Numbered from the stretch's first letter, positions 31,159-40,910 are shown. The stretch is 53,808 nucleotides of DNA from Clostridia bacterium (GCA_003249555.1 QKIQ01000074.1:1-53808); one strand, 5' to 3'. The notes: generated by a model not told the origin, from the sequence alone. Numbers and translations are program-made.

Positions 31159-33507
31159 TTACAAATGCCATATTTCTTGCGCATATTGCTTGACCGTCCT
31201 GTCGGACGAGAACTTACCTGCTGACGCCACATTCATAAGACATTTTCGGCCAAAAACAAGCCTGTCGCTGTAATCACGGTTTACTTGCAGTTTGGCTTCG
31301 ATGTATGGCATCAGGTCAAGCAGTAAAAAGTAATGATCCGGCCGATGCCAAGAAGTACCTTGAAGAATCGCATCGTACAAATCTTTGAAATAGCCAAAGC
31401 CGTCGTCACTGAGCGTCCCGTCAACCAGCGTATCCAACACACGCCTGACCCTTGGGTTGCTGTCATATATCGCTTTGGGAGCATAGCTTTCCCTTTCGCG
31501 TTCAATGTCTTCCACCCTCGCGCCGAAAATATAGCTGTTTTCCTCACCGGTCTGCTCCACAATTTCTATATTGGCGCCGTCATACGTACCCAGCGTTACC
31601 GCGCCGCTCAGCATCAGTTTCATGTTGCCCGTTCCGCTCGCCTCAGTTCCCGCCGTCGAAATCTGTTCAGAGATATCTGCCGCAGGAATAATCGTTTCCG
31701 CATACGAGCAGTTATAATTCTGTACAAAAACCACTCGCAGTCTGTCGTTTACCTCCGGATCGGTGTTCACGAGCTTTGCGATCTCATTGATATACTTGAT
31801 AATGCCCTTTGCTCGAAAATAGCCGGGCGCTGCCTTGGCGCCGAAAATAAACACGGTTGGATAAAAATCATTTAGACTGCCGTCTTTGAGCCCAAAGTAA
31901 ATATCGAGTATCGAGAACGCACCCATCAGTTGGCGTTTGTACTCATGCAGCCGTTTCACTTGCACATCGAAGATGAATTCGGGCGGAATCTCCACGCCCT
32001 CGCGCTCTGCGATCATTGCGGCAAGCTGACGTTTTTTCGTGAGCTTCACATCGTTAAACCCGCAAACCAGATCATCATCGACCCTGTCTTTGAGCCTTTC
32101 AAGCTCGGACAGATTTGTGAGGAACCCGTCCCCGATGCGACTTGAGATAAGCTCTGTCAATTCAGGATTGCAAAGACCGAGCCAGCGCCTTTGTGTCACG
32201 CCGTTGGTCTTGTTCTGAAAGCGTTGGGGATAAAGCGCGAACCAGTCCTTAAACAAATGGCGTTTGAGTATTTCTGTATGAATTTTCGCCACACCGTTTA
32301 CATATGTGCACATATACACCGCGAGCCGAGCCATATGCACAGTATCGCAATCGATAATACGCATGCCGCATGCTTTATTATCCGGCACTCCGGCTTCATG
32401 CAGCGCCATGCAAAGCTTATCGTTTATTTGTACGATAATGGCAGCGATTTGTGGAATCACATCGTTCATTAACGGCATCGGCCATTTCTCCAGCGCCTCT
32501 TCCATCACCGTATGGTTAGTATATGAAAACGTTTTCTGTGCTGTGTAAAATGCGTCATCAAAGCTCATGCCTTCCATTGTGAGCAGGCGTATGAGTTCCG
32601 GGATGGAAACCGTGGGATGCGTATCGTTAAGCTGTATGGCACATTGATCCGCAAAACCCGATAAATCGCTGCCATGCTTACGCTTGTACCTAGCGAGTAT
32701 GTCCTGAAGCGATGCGCTCGAAAGAAAATACTGCTGTTTGAGACGCAGTTTTTTACCCGCGTCATCGCTGTCGTTGGGATAAAGCACGCGGGAAATATCC
32801 TCCGCTATGTTTTTCTCCTGCACAGCCTTCAAATAGTCCTGACTATTGAACGCCGCAAAATCAAGCTCCTTCATCGCTTCACTCTGCCATAGCCGAAGCG
32901 TGCTCATATGACTCGTCCCATAGCCAAAAACCGGCATGTCGTACGGCACGGCACACACCCTTTGATCCGCAAATTCGACAATCACAGCTCTGTCGTCTCG
33001 GCGGCAGCTCCATGGATCCCCCCCGTTCTGCCAATCGTCAGCCACTTCATACTGCATGCCGTCCACAAAAAGCTGCTTGAACAGCCCAAACTTGTAGCGT
33101 ATGCCATAACCGTCGAGCGGAATATTATGCGTGGCAGCGCTGTCCAGAAAACACGCGGCCAGTCTGCCAAGGCCGCCGTTGCCGAGTGCCGCGTCTTCAA
33201 CGTCTTCCAGAATCGTCAAATCCGCACCCAGCTCTGAAAGCCTTTCACGCATCTCTTCAAGTACGCCAAGGCAATAGAGGTTGTTATACACCATTCTGCC
33301 GGTCAAAAACTCAGCGGAAAAGTAATAGGCGCGGCGTGTTTCATTATGAAACCGTTTACTCATTATCCAGTCTTGTGAAATCTCCGTCATCACGGCCCTA
33401 GACAGCGCTTTATGCAGCTGCATAGCGTTTGCATGCTCTATGCAGGTTTGATATGCACACTTTAAATTCTCTTGCGTTCTATAAATTATCTGCTTGCTAT
33501 CAATCAT
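31159..33507 (-). CDS. glgP: Glycogen/maltodextrin phosphorylase
   Basis: Releases glucose 1-phosphate from alpha-1,4-glucans with pyridoxal phosphate. About 782 residues, the normal length for the family. The PLP-lysine block is TEASGTGNMKLMLSGAVTLG followed by TYDGANIEI; also GNGGLGRLAACFLDS, PYDMPVFGYG, and the VKRLHEYKRQLM motif. Two starts are possible: an ATG at 33528 that overlaps the malQ stop (ATGA) and the ATG at 33507, which has GAGGAG 13 nt upstream and is used here. Last gene of the oligosaccharide operon. Confidence 0.95.
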   Translation of the reverse strand: MIDSKQIIYRTQENLKCAYQTCIEHANAMQLHKALSRAVMTEISQDWIMSKRFHNETRRAYYFSAEFLTGRMVYNNLYCLGVLEEMRERLSELGADLTILEDVEDAALGNGGLGRLAACFLDSAATHNIPLDGYGIRYKFGLFKQLFVDGMQYEVADDWQNGGDPWSCRRDDRAVIVEFADQRVCAVPYDMPVFGYGTSHMSTLRLWQSEAMKELDFAAFNSQDYLKAVQEKNIAEDISRVLYPNDSDDAGKKLRLKQQYFLSSASLQDILARYKRKHGSDLSGFADQCAIQLNDTHPTVSIPELIRLLTMEGMSFDDAFYTAQKTFSYTNHTVMEEALEKWPMPLMNDVIPQIAAIIVQINDKLCMALHEAGVPDNKACGMRIIDCDTVHMARLAVYMCTYVNGVAKIHTEILKRHLFKDWFALYPQRFQNKTNGVTQRRWLGLCNPELTELISSRIGDGFLTNLSELERLKDRVDDDLVCGFNDVKLTKKRQLAAMIAEREGVEIPPEFIFDVQVKRLHEYKRQLMGAFSILDIYFGLKDGSLNDFYPTVFIFGAKAAPGYFRAKGIIKYINEIAKLVNTDPEVNDRLRVVFVQNYNCSYAETIIPAADISEQISTAGTEASGTGNMKLMLSGAVTLGTYDGANIEIVEQTGEENSYIFGARVEDIERERESYAPKAIYDSNPRVRRVLDTLVDGTLSDDGFGYFKDLYDAILQGTSWHRPDHYFLLLDLMPYIEAKLQVNRDYSDRLVFGRKCLMNVASAGKFSSDRTVKQYAQEIWHL

Positions 33508-33524
33508 GTTAAGACCGGGTCTCC

Positions 33525-35000
33525 TCATCTGCTATGCTTTTTATTTAGACACAGTATCTCGTCTTTAAGCGTTTCTGTCAACTGTTCGCAAGTCATACGC
33601 CATTTCCAGTTTTGCCCCACCGTCCCCGGAGTGTTCATTCTCGCTTCACTACCAAGCCTCAAATAATCCTGCATCGGGATGATAACAGTATCCGCGTCGC
33701 TGCCAAAAGATGCTTCAATCAGCGTACTGCACACATCGGCATCGCCGCCGATTTTTAAATAGTCGGTTGCAAACCGTTGCTCGTCTTCACCCGCCTTGCC
33801 CCACCAGCCTTTAATGGTATCATTGTCGTGAGTTCCCGTATACAGAACGGTATTGCGTGTATGATTATGCGGCAGGTGCATGTTTTTCATGTCCGAATCA
33901 AACGCGAATAGCAGCACTTTCATACCGGGATATCCGCATAATTTGAGCAGCCGGTTCACCTTGGGCGTCACTGCGCCCAAGTCCTCCGCAACGATTGACA
34001 GCGAAGGAATCTCGCGGCTCAACACCTCAAAAAGCCTGCGGCCCGGGCCGTTTCGCCATTTGCCGTATTTCGCAGTGGGCGCGTCTGCTCGAATCTCATA
34101 ATAGTTCGCAAATCCGATAAAATGATCGATACGCATGATATCATAGTAATCAAACATAGCTCGCATACGACGTATCCACCATTCATAACCTGTTTTTTTG
34201 TGCAAACGCCAGTTGTAAATCGGATTCCCCCAAAGCTGACCGTCCTGCGTGAAATAATCAGGCGGCACACCCGCCACGCAGCTTGGGCGCCTTTGCTGAT
34301 TCAGTAAAAACAAATGCGGCTCCGCCCATGTATCCGCGGAATCCATTGCCACATATATCGGCATATCGCCAAAAATCAAAATATCTTTTTGGTTTGCATA
34401 TTCTTTTAACGCAAACCATTGCTTAAAGAAAAGATATTGCACAAAGCAATGGAATTCGATATCCTCGCTAAGCGCGGTTGCATACTTGCCCATGACGTCA
34501 GGCTTGCGGAAGCGTATCCCATCGTCCGGCCATTCACTCCAGGCCTTGCCGCCGAATTTGTCTTTCAACGCCGAAAAAAACGCGTAATCAAACAGCCACG
34601 GCGTTTTACTCACAAAATCATCCACGTTGCCTTTTAGATCGGTAAACGAGCGTTTAAAAGCGGCGCGCAGCACCGCATGACGAGTATGATAAAGATACTC
34701 GTAATCCACGTATTGTCTGTCCTTATCAGGATCGAGATGGCTGTAGTCAGATTCACTTAATATGCCGTCTGCCTTGAGCATATCAAGGTCGATAAAATAT
34801 GGATTGCCTGCAAACGTAGAAAAGCTCTGATACGGAGAATCACCATAGCTCGTTGGTCCGATGGGCAGAACCTGCCATATCTTTGTACCGGTTGCCGCTA
34901 AAAAATCAACGAATCGATAAGCTTCCTTTCCTAATGTGCCAATGCCATATAATGAGGGCAATGAAGAAATGTGCATTAATATACCGCTGCTGCGCTGCAT
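33525..35000 (-). CDS. malQ: 4-alpha-glucanotransferase (amylomaltase)
   Basis: Disproportionates maltodextrins so that the phosphorylase can use them. 491 residues, GH77 family: SSGILMHISSLPSLYGIGTLG-type N terminus, YGDSPYQSFSTFAGNPYFID, MRIDHFIGF (nucleophile Asp), IVAEDLGAVTP (acid/base Glu) and YTGTHDNDTIKGWW (third carboxylate). GGAGG precedes the ATG at 35000. It overlaps glgP at its end and follows the permease genes, supporting a starch or maltodextrin pathway. Confidence 0.96.
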   Translation of the reverse strand: MQRSSGILMHISSLPSLYGIGTLGKEAYRFVDFLAATGTKIWQVLPIGPTSYGDSPYQSFSTFAGNPYFIDLDMLKADGILSESDYSHLDPDKDRQYVDYEYLYHTRHAVLRAAFKRSFTDLKGNVDDFVSKTPWLFDYAFFSALKDKFGGKAWSEWPDDGIRFRKPDVMGKYATALSEDIEFHCFVQYLFFKQWFALKEYANQKDILIFGDMPIYVAMDSADTWAEPHLFLLNQQRRPSCVAGVPPDYFTQDGQLWGNPIYNWRLHKKTGYEWWIRRMRAMFDYYDIMRIDHFIGFANYYEIRADAPTAKYGKWRNGPGRRLFEVLSREIPSLSIVAEDLGAVTPKVNRLLKLCGYPGMKVLLFAFDSDMKNMHLPHNHTRNTVLYTGTHDNDTIKGWWGKAGEDEQRFATDYLKIGGDADVCSTLIEASFGSDADTVIIPMQDYLRLGSEARMNTPGTVGQNWKWRMTCEQLTETLKDEILCLNKKHSR

Positions 35001-35019
35001 ACAAACCTCCTGTTGCGTA

Positions 35020-35871
35020 CTAGCCTTTTACCGCGCCAGCAACAACACCTTTAATAATATACTTCTGACAAGACAGATAGAAAATAATAATTGGAATAAT
35101 CGCGAGGGTAAGCATCGCCATCATTGCGCCCATATCAATCGAACCGTATCCGCCCTTTAAGTATTGAATCACGATCGGTATCGTTCTATGGTCACTATCC
35201 AGCAGCAAATACGGGAGCAAATAATCGTTCCAAATCCACATTGTGTTTAAAATGGCAACCGTTATCGCTGTGGGACGTAATATAGGAAAAACAACCGAAA
35301 AAAACGTGCGAATCGGGTTACAGCCATCAATCAGAGCTGCCTCCTCTATATCAACAGGTATTGACTTGACAAATCCACTGAACATAAACGTGGAAAGACC
35401 TGCGCCAAACCCCAGGTAAATCACAACGATACCAAAAGGATTGTCAAGGTGAAGCATGTTTGCAAATTTGGACATTGTGAACATCACCATCTGGAATGGT
35501 ACGATCATCGAGAACACCAGTACATAATAAATGATCTTTGTGTACGTCTTTTTGACTCTCGTGATGTACCACCCTGTCATTGATGTAAACAATACAATCA
35601 CAATCACTGAAAACGCAGTAATAAACAGCGACCATCCAAACGCATTTAAAAACCCCGTTTTATCAATACCACTTAAATAGTTATCAATGCCAACAAAGGT
35701 ACCTTCTGCGGACGAAGGAAAAGAAAACGGATCGGAGCTGATAAACAGCTTTCCTTTAAACGAGTTCATTACCACAAAACCGATCGGCAGAAGGAACACG
35801 ATGGCAATAACGCCGATAAGCAAAGACGCTATCGACCGATTAAATGCTTTTTTTCTATGTATATGATCCAC
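35020..35871 (-). CDS. CUT1 oligosaccharide ABC transporter permease (MalG type)
   Basis: About 283 residues with six helices. The start is the GTG at 35871 in the overlap TAGTG with the preceding permease stop, behind GGAGG; a longer frame exists but would lie inside the neighbour. The EAA coupling motif is EEAALIDGCNPIRTFFSVVFP near residue 190. N-terminal RKKAFNRSIASLLIG, C-terminal YFSCQKYIIKG-like ending (YLSCQKYIIKGVVAGAVKG) is typical of MalG proteins. Confidence 0.93.
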   Translation of the reverse strand: MDHIHRKKAFNRSIASLLIGVIAIVFLLPIGFVVMNSFKGKLFISSDPFSFPSSAEGTFVGIDNYLSGIDKTGFLNAFGWSLFITAFSVIVIVLFTSMTGWYITRVKKTYTKIIYYVLVFSMIVPFQMVMFTMSKFANMLHLDNPFGIVVIYLGFGAGLSTFMFSGFVKSIPVDIEEAALIDGCNPIRTFFSVVFPILRPTAITVAILNTMWIWNDYLLPYLLLDSDHRTIPIVIQYLKGGYGSIDMGAMMAMLTLAIIPIIIFYLSCQKYIIKGVVAGAVKG

Positions 35872-36716
35872 TATTGCTCCACCTCCCTGCGTCTCGTAAT
35901 CAGCAGCTGTATGAGTGACAATGCGCCAACCACGAAGAAGAACACAACCGCTTTGGCCTGACCGACGCCTTCCCAACCGTTACGAGTATAAAAAGTATTG
36001 AAAATATCCAGCGCCACCATCGCTGTTTGTTTGGATGGTGCTCCCGCTGTGAGTGCAAGATTTTGGTCAAACAACTTGAACGAATTGGCAAGCGTTAAAA
36101 ACGAGCAAATCGTTACAGCAGGCATCACCATCGGTATTGTGACGTTCCTCAAAATGCCCCATTTACCTGCACCGTCAACTTTTGCGGCACCAATTAGATC
36201 GCTGGGTATGTTCTGTATACCTGCCACATAAATAATCATCATATATCCAATAAGCTGCCAATTCATGAGTATCACGAGTCCCCAGAACCCATATTCCGGG
36301 CTAAATGTCAGCGTGACACCAAATAGGGCAAGTATTCCGTTCAATATCACCTGCCAGATGTATCCAAGTACGATGCCTCCGATTAGGTTTGGCGTGAAAA
36401 ACGCGGTTCGATACGCATTAGTTCCCTTAAGCCCACGCGTTAATAACAAGGCAAGAGCGAATCCCAATATGTTAATAGTGACAATGGAAACAATCGTAAA
36501 TTTCGTCGTAAACCAAAGGGCATTTAAGAACTCATCGTTGGCAGTAAACGCTTTGACGTAATTAGCAATACCAACCCACTCAGCGTTTGTGACAGTTGTA
36601 AACTCTGCGAATGAAAGATACAAGCCCATAATAAAAGGAATAACAAAAGCAATCACAAAGGCGATGAGGGTCGGTAATGCAAAGACAGCAAAATATTTTG
36701 AGAGCGCTTTTTGCAT
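35871..36716 (-). CDS. CUT1 oligosaccharide ABC transporter permease (MalF/UgpA type)
   Basis: 281 residues, six helices, EAA motif IGAAKVDGAGKWGILRNVTIP near residue 190. GAAGGGA precedes the ATG. It overlaps the MalG-type gene by one nucleotide and is separated from the binding-protein gene by a stable hairpin. No ATPase gene lies in this operon, so a shared MsmK-type ATPase elsewhere must energise the transporter. Confidence 0.93.
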   Translation of the reverse strand: MQKALSKYFAVFALPTLIAFVIAFVIPFIMGLYLSFAEFTTVTNAEWVGIANYVKAFTANDEFLNALWFTTKFTIVSIVTINILGFALALLLTRGLKGTNAYRTAFFTPNLIGGIVLGYIWQVILNGILALFGVTLTFSPEYGFWGLVILMNWQLIGYMMIIYVAGIQNIPSDLIGAAKVDGAGKWGILRNVTIPMVMPAVTICSFLTLANSFKLFDQNLALTAGAPSKQTAMVALDIFNTFYTRNGWEGVGQAKAVVFFFVVGALSLIQLLITRRREVEQ

Positions 36717-36736
36717 ATTATGATCCCTTCTTTATA

Positions 36737-36766
36737 ATGCTGCTCCGCCATTTATAGCGGAGCAGC
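36737..36766 (-). other. Stem-loop between binding-protein and permease genes
   Basis: TGCTGCTCCGC/GCGGAGCAGCA, a perfect 11-bp stem with an 8-nt loop in the 73-nt gap. No long U-run follows (TTATAAAG), so it probably acts as a 3'-end stabiliser for the binding-protein mRNA and a partial attenuator of the permeases. Confidence 0.65.
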
Positions 36767-36789
36767 ACATAGTGTCTTTCAGATATTTA

Positions 36790-38205
36790 TCAACCGTTTA
36801 CATTATCCCATTCAGAGGCCCACGTTTCTATTACGATCTGTGCTACATCGTCCCAAGTCTTCGTTCCATTCGCGTACTCAAGCAGCGCAGCGCCGAATGT
36901 ATTCTTAAACTCCTGCGACGGAAATGATGCAAACGTCCAAGGCACTGTTTTTATGCCATCTTTTGCCATCCATGCGAGCACTTCTTTCGCAAGCGGATCC
37001 GAAGGCTTTTCATCATCACTAAATGTGTTAAAAGGCGCAATGAATCCAAGCTTATCCTTCACAAACGCTTTGCCTGTGTCGCTAGAGAACAACCATACGA
37101 GGAAGTCAAGAGATGCCTGCTGTTTCTCCTCAGAAATCTGGCTGTTTATGCAGAAAAAGTTCTCTGTCCCAATGCAAAGACCTTGATTCTCTTCACCTGC
37201 CATACCTGTATAAATCGGCAGGAACTTAATGTCCTCATTCGCTACAGTGTTGCCCTCAACGCCAAGTATCTGGGATGCACCCCAATTACCGTTCTGAACC
37301 ATCGCACATTTGCCAAGCGCAAATTCGGCCATGGAGTCATTGACGGAAATGTTGCCGACCATCGCTTTGTCCGAAACAGAGTCATTCAGGTATAAATCAA
37401 AAATATTCTTATAGTTGTCGCTGTACTTAAATTCGATAGTTTTGGCAGCGAGCCCTGCCAAAATTGTATTATCATAGTTTGCATTTTCCGCAAACTCATA
37501 ATACATCGGGACATTGGCAAGGTGTGTCTGCCAACGCCAGTCTTCGCCGGTTAGCAATGACGTTGAAGAAAATACGCCTTCTATGCCCAGATCAGACTTT
37601 TTGGCTTGCATGTCTTCCACCACAGCCATGAGAGTCGCAAAGTTGTTTATTTCATCCATCGAAGCGACGACAGCGCCATCCAGCGCAAAGTAGGCGTTCA
37701 TAATGGCATTGTTGTAGATAATACCATATCCTTCAACCGCATACGGAATCCCAAATACACCATCACCGCTGGTTACCGCCAGGCTCTGGTCTGACAGCAT
37801 ACCGTAAAGCTGCGAATCTGCAAGATTCATACAGTAATCCTGCCAGGTCTGATATCCCACTGGTCCGTTGATCTGAAAGATTGTCGGCGCATCTGTTTTT
37901 GCAATTTCGCTCTTTAAAGTAGCTTCATAGGTTCCCGCCGCAGCGGTTTCAACCTTCACCTTAACGCCTGTTTCTTCTTCGTAAGCCGCCGCAATCTCAG
38001 TATACACGTCTGCGATTTCCGGTTTGAAGTTCAAGAAATAAATCTCAGTTTCAGCCGCCGGAGCGGCGTCACTTTCACTTGTTTGTGCAGATTCCGTTTG
38101 TGCGGGCTTCGAGCTCTGAGAATCATCAGCAGCAGGCTGAGAGCATGCTGCAAAAGCAGCCACACACATGATGATGACAAGAAGGAACGATAGGATTTTC
38201 TTCAT
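36790..38205 (-). CDS. Extracellular oligosaccharide-binding lipoprotein (CUT1)
   Basis: 471 residues; start at 38205 behind AGAGGTGG (a longer frame lacks a site). Lipobox AFAAC near residue 20, Ser/Gln-rich linker, then an SBP_bac_1 fold: EIAAAYEEETGVKVKVETAA, APTIFQINGPVGYQTW, VFGIPYAVEGYGIIYN, CAMVQNGNWG. Genetic linkage with malQ and glgP points to maltodextrins as ligand, by inference. Confidence 0.93.
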   Translation of the reverse strand: MKKILSFLLVIIMCVAAFAACSQPAADDSQSSKPAQTESAQTSESDAAPAAETEIYFLNFKPEIADVYTEIAAAYEEETGVKVKVETAAAGTYEATLKSEIAKTDAPTIFQINGPVGYQTWQDYCMNLADSQLYGMLSDQSLAVTSGDGVFGIPYAVEGYGIIYNNAIMNAYFALDGAVVASMDEINNFATLMAVVEDMQAKKSDLGIEGVFSSTSLLTGEDWRWQTHLANVPMYYEFAENANYDNTILAGLAAKTIEFKYSDNYKNIFDLYLNDSVSDKAMVGNISVNDSMAEFALGKCAMVQNGNWGASQILGVEGNTVANEDIKFLPIYTGMAGEENQGLCIGTENFFCINSQISEEKQQASLDFLVWLFSSDTGKAFVKDKLGFIAPFNTFSDDEKPSDPLAKEVLAWMAKDGIKTVPWTFASFPSQEFKNTFGAALLEYANGTKTWDDVAQIVIETWASEWDNVNG

Positions 38206-38271
38206 TAATTCCACCTCTTTCAAAGTTTTGTACTCATTGTACGGCTTGAACTGCCGCACAAATTTTTTGTC

Positions 38272-39294
38272 TTATAAAAGTCTTTTAAGCGAGTTCCCTT
38301 GCCGCAGGGAAGTACCAAGCACAACATGGCGGTTTTCTCCATTGCCTTCAATAAGGTCAATGAGTAAGCAAGCGCTTTCTTTTGCTATCACATCGGCCGG
38401 CTGTTCCAGAGTGGTAAGTGTTGGTATTGTGTAATTAGACAATTCAATTCCATCAATCGAAATGATCGAACAATCTTCAGGAACGCGCCGTCCTTGATCT
38501 GCCAGCGCTTTAATGGCGGCAATTGCCATGGCATCAGCTATAGTAAACACAGCTGTAAAATCTTTTTTGCTTTCTATCAGACGTTTCATACCTTCATACG
38601 CATCCGGCATATTGAAACTATCCGTTTTCATCACAAGAGACATATCCAGCGACAGACCACATTCTTCAAGAGCTTGCATATATCCCGAAAAACGCAGTTC
38701 GCTGATTGATTTATCATTTGTCCTTGCCACAAGTGCCGCAATACGCCTATGACCGCTTCTATAAAGTCGTTTGACCGCATCATATGCTTCTTTCTTATCA
38801 TCAATAGCGACAGAAGAATAAGACTTCGAGTCAAGGCTTCCAAAAGTATTTGTATATGTACAACAAACAAAAGGAATACTAAGCAGATCAGTCTCTTCTG
38901 AAGAGTAATTGAACCGCCCGCCCAGAAACAAAATACCCAGCAGGCGCTTTTCCTTTGCGATCATGGCCGCTGTTTTTATTTCGTCATCATCGCTGCCGAT
39001 TTGGTGCAGTATCATTGAATATCCACGGCGATAGATTTCCTGTTCAACACCCTTGATAACACGTGCGAAAAACGGGTTTGAGGCGCCGCGAACAACGAGC
39101 GCAATTGTATCTGAACTCGTCCGCACAAGATTTCTTGCACTATTGTTGGGAATATAACCGTTCTGCTGAATAACCTCCATCACACGTTTGCGCATTTCAT
39201 CGCTGACGTCCTGATGATTGTTGAGCACTCGCGAAACAGTACTGACACTGACGTCGCATAACCTAGCTATATCTTTTATCGTTTGCTGTTTCAT
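38272..39294 (-). CDS. LacI-family transcriptional regulator
   Basis: 340 residues: HTH TIKDIARLCDVSVSTVSRVL (about 5-24), hinge NGYIPNNSARNLV, and a sugar-binding core with VVRGASNPFFARVIKGVEQE and FTIADAMAIAAIKAL. The start is the ATG at 39294 after AAAGGA; the frame extends 27 codons further, across its own operators. It heads the oligosaccharide operon and probably represses it and itself through the palindromes at 39311-39334. Confidence 0.95.
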   Translation of the reverse strand: MKQQTIKDIARLCDVSVSTVSRVLNNHQDVSDEMRKRVMEVIQQNGYIPNNSARNLVRTSSDTIALVVRGASNPFFARVIKGVEQEIYRRGYSMILHQIGSDDDEIKTAAMIAKEKRLLGILFLGGRFNYSSEETDLLSIPFVCCTYTNTFGSLDSKSYSSVAIDDKKEAYDAVKRLYRSGHRRIAALVARTNDKSISELRFSGYMQALEECGLSLDMSLVMKTDSFNMPDAYEGMKRLIESKKDFTAVFTIADAMAIAAIKALADQGRRVPEDCSIISIDGIELSNYTIPTLTTLEQPADVIAKESACLLIDLIEGNGENRHVVLGTSLRQGNSLKRLL

Positions 39295-39310
39295 GTGAAC
39301 ATTCCTTTCG

Positions 39311-39375
39311 GTAACGTTACTGGAAACGTTTTCAGTTGCTATTGATATATTACTACCGGCATAGCATAATGTCAA
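39311..39375 (-). promoter_or_regulatory. Promoter with two LacI-type operators
   Basis: TTGACA (-35, 39370-39375), 17-nt spacer, TAATAT (-10, 39347-39352). Downstream lie two central-CG palindromes: GTAACGTTAC (39311-39320) and TGGAAACGTTTTCA (39321-39334), centres 12 bp apart. The second also fits the CcpA cre consensus with one mismatch. Their place between start point and gene suits autorepression. Confidence 0.8.
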
Positions 39376-39629
39376 CTATCAATCACCACAAAATGAATTC
39401 ATATTATATGCGCGATATGACAAATGCAACATTATATACTAATATTGTTAATAAAAACGCCCAAGGGAACAAAAAAATTTGTATATTCATAATCTTTGAT
39501 AGCATTATATAATATTTTAATGTTATAATAATGAGCATTAAAATATATTGTTTCAAGAAGAAAACTATCTATTGTTACCTAACACAAATCAGGTTATATA
39601 TTATATTATTAATATGGGGAGAATTATTC

Positions 39630-40535
39630 ATGCGTATCTTAATCGCCGACGACAGTCAAACATGCCGGTTGATTCTATCCACCGCACTCAAAGAAAATAG
39701 CTATGATGTTTTGGAAAAATCTGACGGTCTTGAAGCATGGGTAGAGCTCTGTAAGCCCGATGCGCCTCAAATTGCTATTCTTGACTGGGTGATGCCAAAA
39801 CTCGACGGCCTTGAGCTTATTCAAAAGGTACGTACAAGCAAAACAGACAGACCTCCATATATCATCATGCTTACCGGTAAAAGCGAAAAAAAGGACATTA
39901 TTATTGGTCTTAATGCCGGTGCCAACGATTATTTGATAAAACCTTTTGACCCTAGCGAACTCAGCGCAAGAGTTGAGGTAGGCCGCCGCATGATTGAGCT
40001 GCAAGATGCGCTGATAAAAAGCAAAGAAGAACTCGCCTATCAGGCTACCCACGACCCTCTTACCGGGCTTTTTAACCGTCGAGCCATTCTCGACAAACTG
40101 GCCGATGAGTTTAAACATGCAAACAGCGAAAACCATATGCTTTGCGTGGGCATATGTGATATCGACCATTTTAAAAGGATAAATGATACATACGGCCATC
40201 AGACGGGAGACGATATACTCAGCAAACTTTCAGGAATTCTCGGAGAAATCACCACAGATACAGAGCATATCGGGCGTATTGGCGGTGAGGAATTTCTGAT
40301 TGTCTCATCAGGTGGTGCGGAAAGCGATGTGAGTTCACGGTTTGAAAGATACAGACGCCAGATTGCCGAAACCGGTATTATGACGCGATCCGGTGCTATA
40401 TCCATATCGGTAAGCATAGGAGTGTCTTGCTGCGCTGGTAAAAGTACTGCTGACGAATTGCTGGCTGCGGCTGATGCCGCGCTTTATGAGGCCAAAAGTC
40501 AAGGGAGAAACCGCATTAAATATACGCGGCTATAA
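39630..40535 (+). CDS. Response regulator with diguanylate cyclase output (REC-GGDEF)
   Basis: 301 residues. Start at 39630 behind GGGGAGA; the longer frame from 39531 is AT-rich leader. Receiver domain 1-120: DDS (7-9), phospho-acceptor D52 in ILDWVMPKLDG, MLTGKSE and LIKPFDP. GGDEF domain about 140-301: DPLTGLFNRRAIL, IDHFKRINDTYGHQTGDD, active-site GGEEF (218-222). The inhibitory I-site (RxxD five residues before GGEEF) is absent: the residues there are TDTE. It should make c-di-GMP when phosphorylated and lack product feedback. No cognate kinase is adjacent. It lies by surface-protein genes with c-di-GMP riboswitches. Confidence 0.93.
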   Translation: MRILIADDSQTCRLILSTALKENSYDVLEKSDGLEAWVELCKPDAPQIAILDWVMPKLDGLELIQKVRTSKTDRPPYIIMLTGKSEKKDIIIGLNAGANDYLIKPFDPSELSARVEVGRRMIELQDALIKSKEELAYQATHDPLTGLFNRRAILDKLADEFKHANSENHMLCVGICDIDHFKRINDTYGHQTGDDILSKLSGILGEITTDTEHIGRIGGEEFLIVSSGGAESDVSSRFERYRRQIAETGIMTRSGAISISVSIGVSCCAGKSTADELLAAADAALYEAKSQGRNRIKYTRL

Positions 40536-40541
40536 GCAGAT

Positions 40542-40910
40542 TTACACCTTAACCAATGATCTGCCCAGCAATACCGCAATAACACAAAGCACCACGCTGA
40601 GCACAATATACGCAAAACCAAGCATTGTTTTCCCTGTGCCGAAAAGCTGTGAGGTTTCCAGAGCAAAAGTTGAAAAAGTCGTGAAGCCTCCGCATACCCC
40701 CACCTTTAGAAACAAAACAACCTGGGGGCTTAGGCCGCTGAATTTTTCTGCAAGCCCCACAATAACGCCGATTGCCAAAGCGCCGGCAATATTAATCAGC
40801 ATTGTCATAATCGGAAATTGCGTCTTCTCTGAAAGGTGTATCAAGCCAAGCAAATATCGCAAAACTGACCCTATAAATCCACCAAGTCCTACCCAAAAAC
40901 AATTGATCAT
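40542..40910 (-). CDS. fluC: Fluoride export channel (FluC/CrcB)
   Basis: 122 residues, four helices; GGFIGSVLRY at the N terminus, LINIAGALAIG (conserved Asn) and GVCGGFTTFSTFALE (the Phe-box filter). A single gene, so probably a homodimer with dual topology. Convergent with the GGDEF gene, 6 nt apart at the stops. I looked for a fluoride riboswitch in its leader and saw none. Confidence 0.94.
   Translation of the reverse strand: MINCFWVGLGGFIGSVLRYLLGLIHLSEKTQFPIMTMLINIAGALAIGVIVGLAEKFSGLSPQVVLFLKVGVCGGFTTFSTFALETSQLFGTGKTMLGFAYIVLSVVLCVIAVLLGRSLVKV

Noticed and set aside
31026..31232. 68-codon open frame past and across the end of glgP
   Set aside because: Lies mostly in the hairpin-rich repeat element and overlaps glgP in another frame; not a plausible protein.
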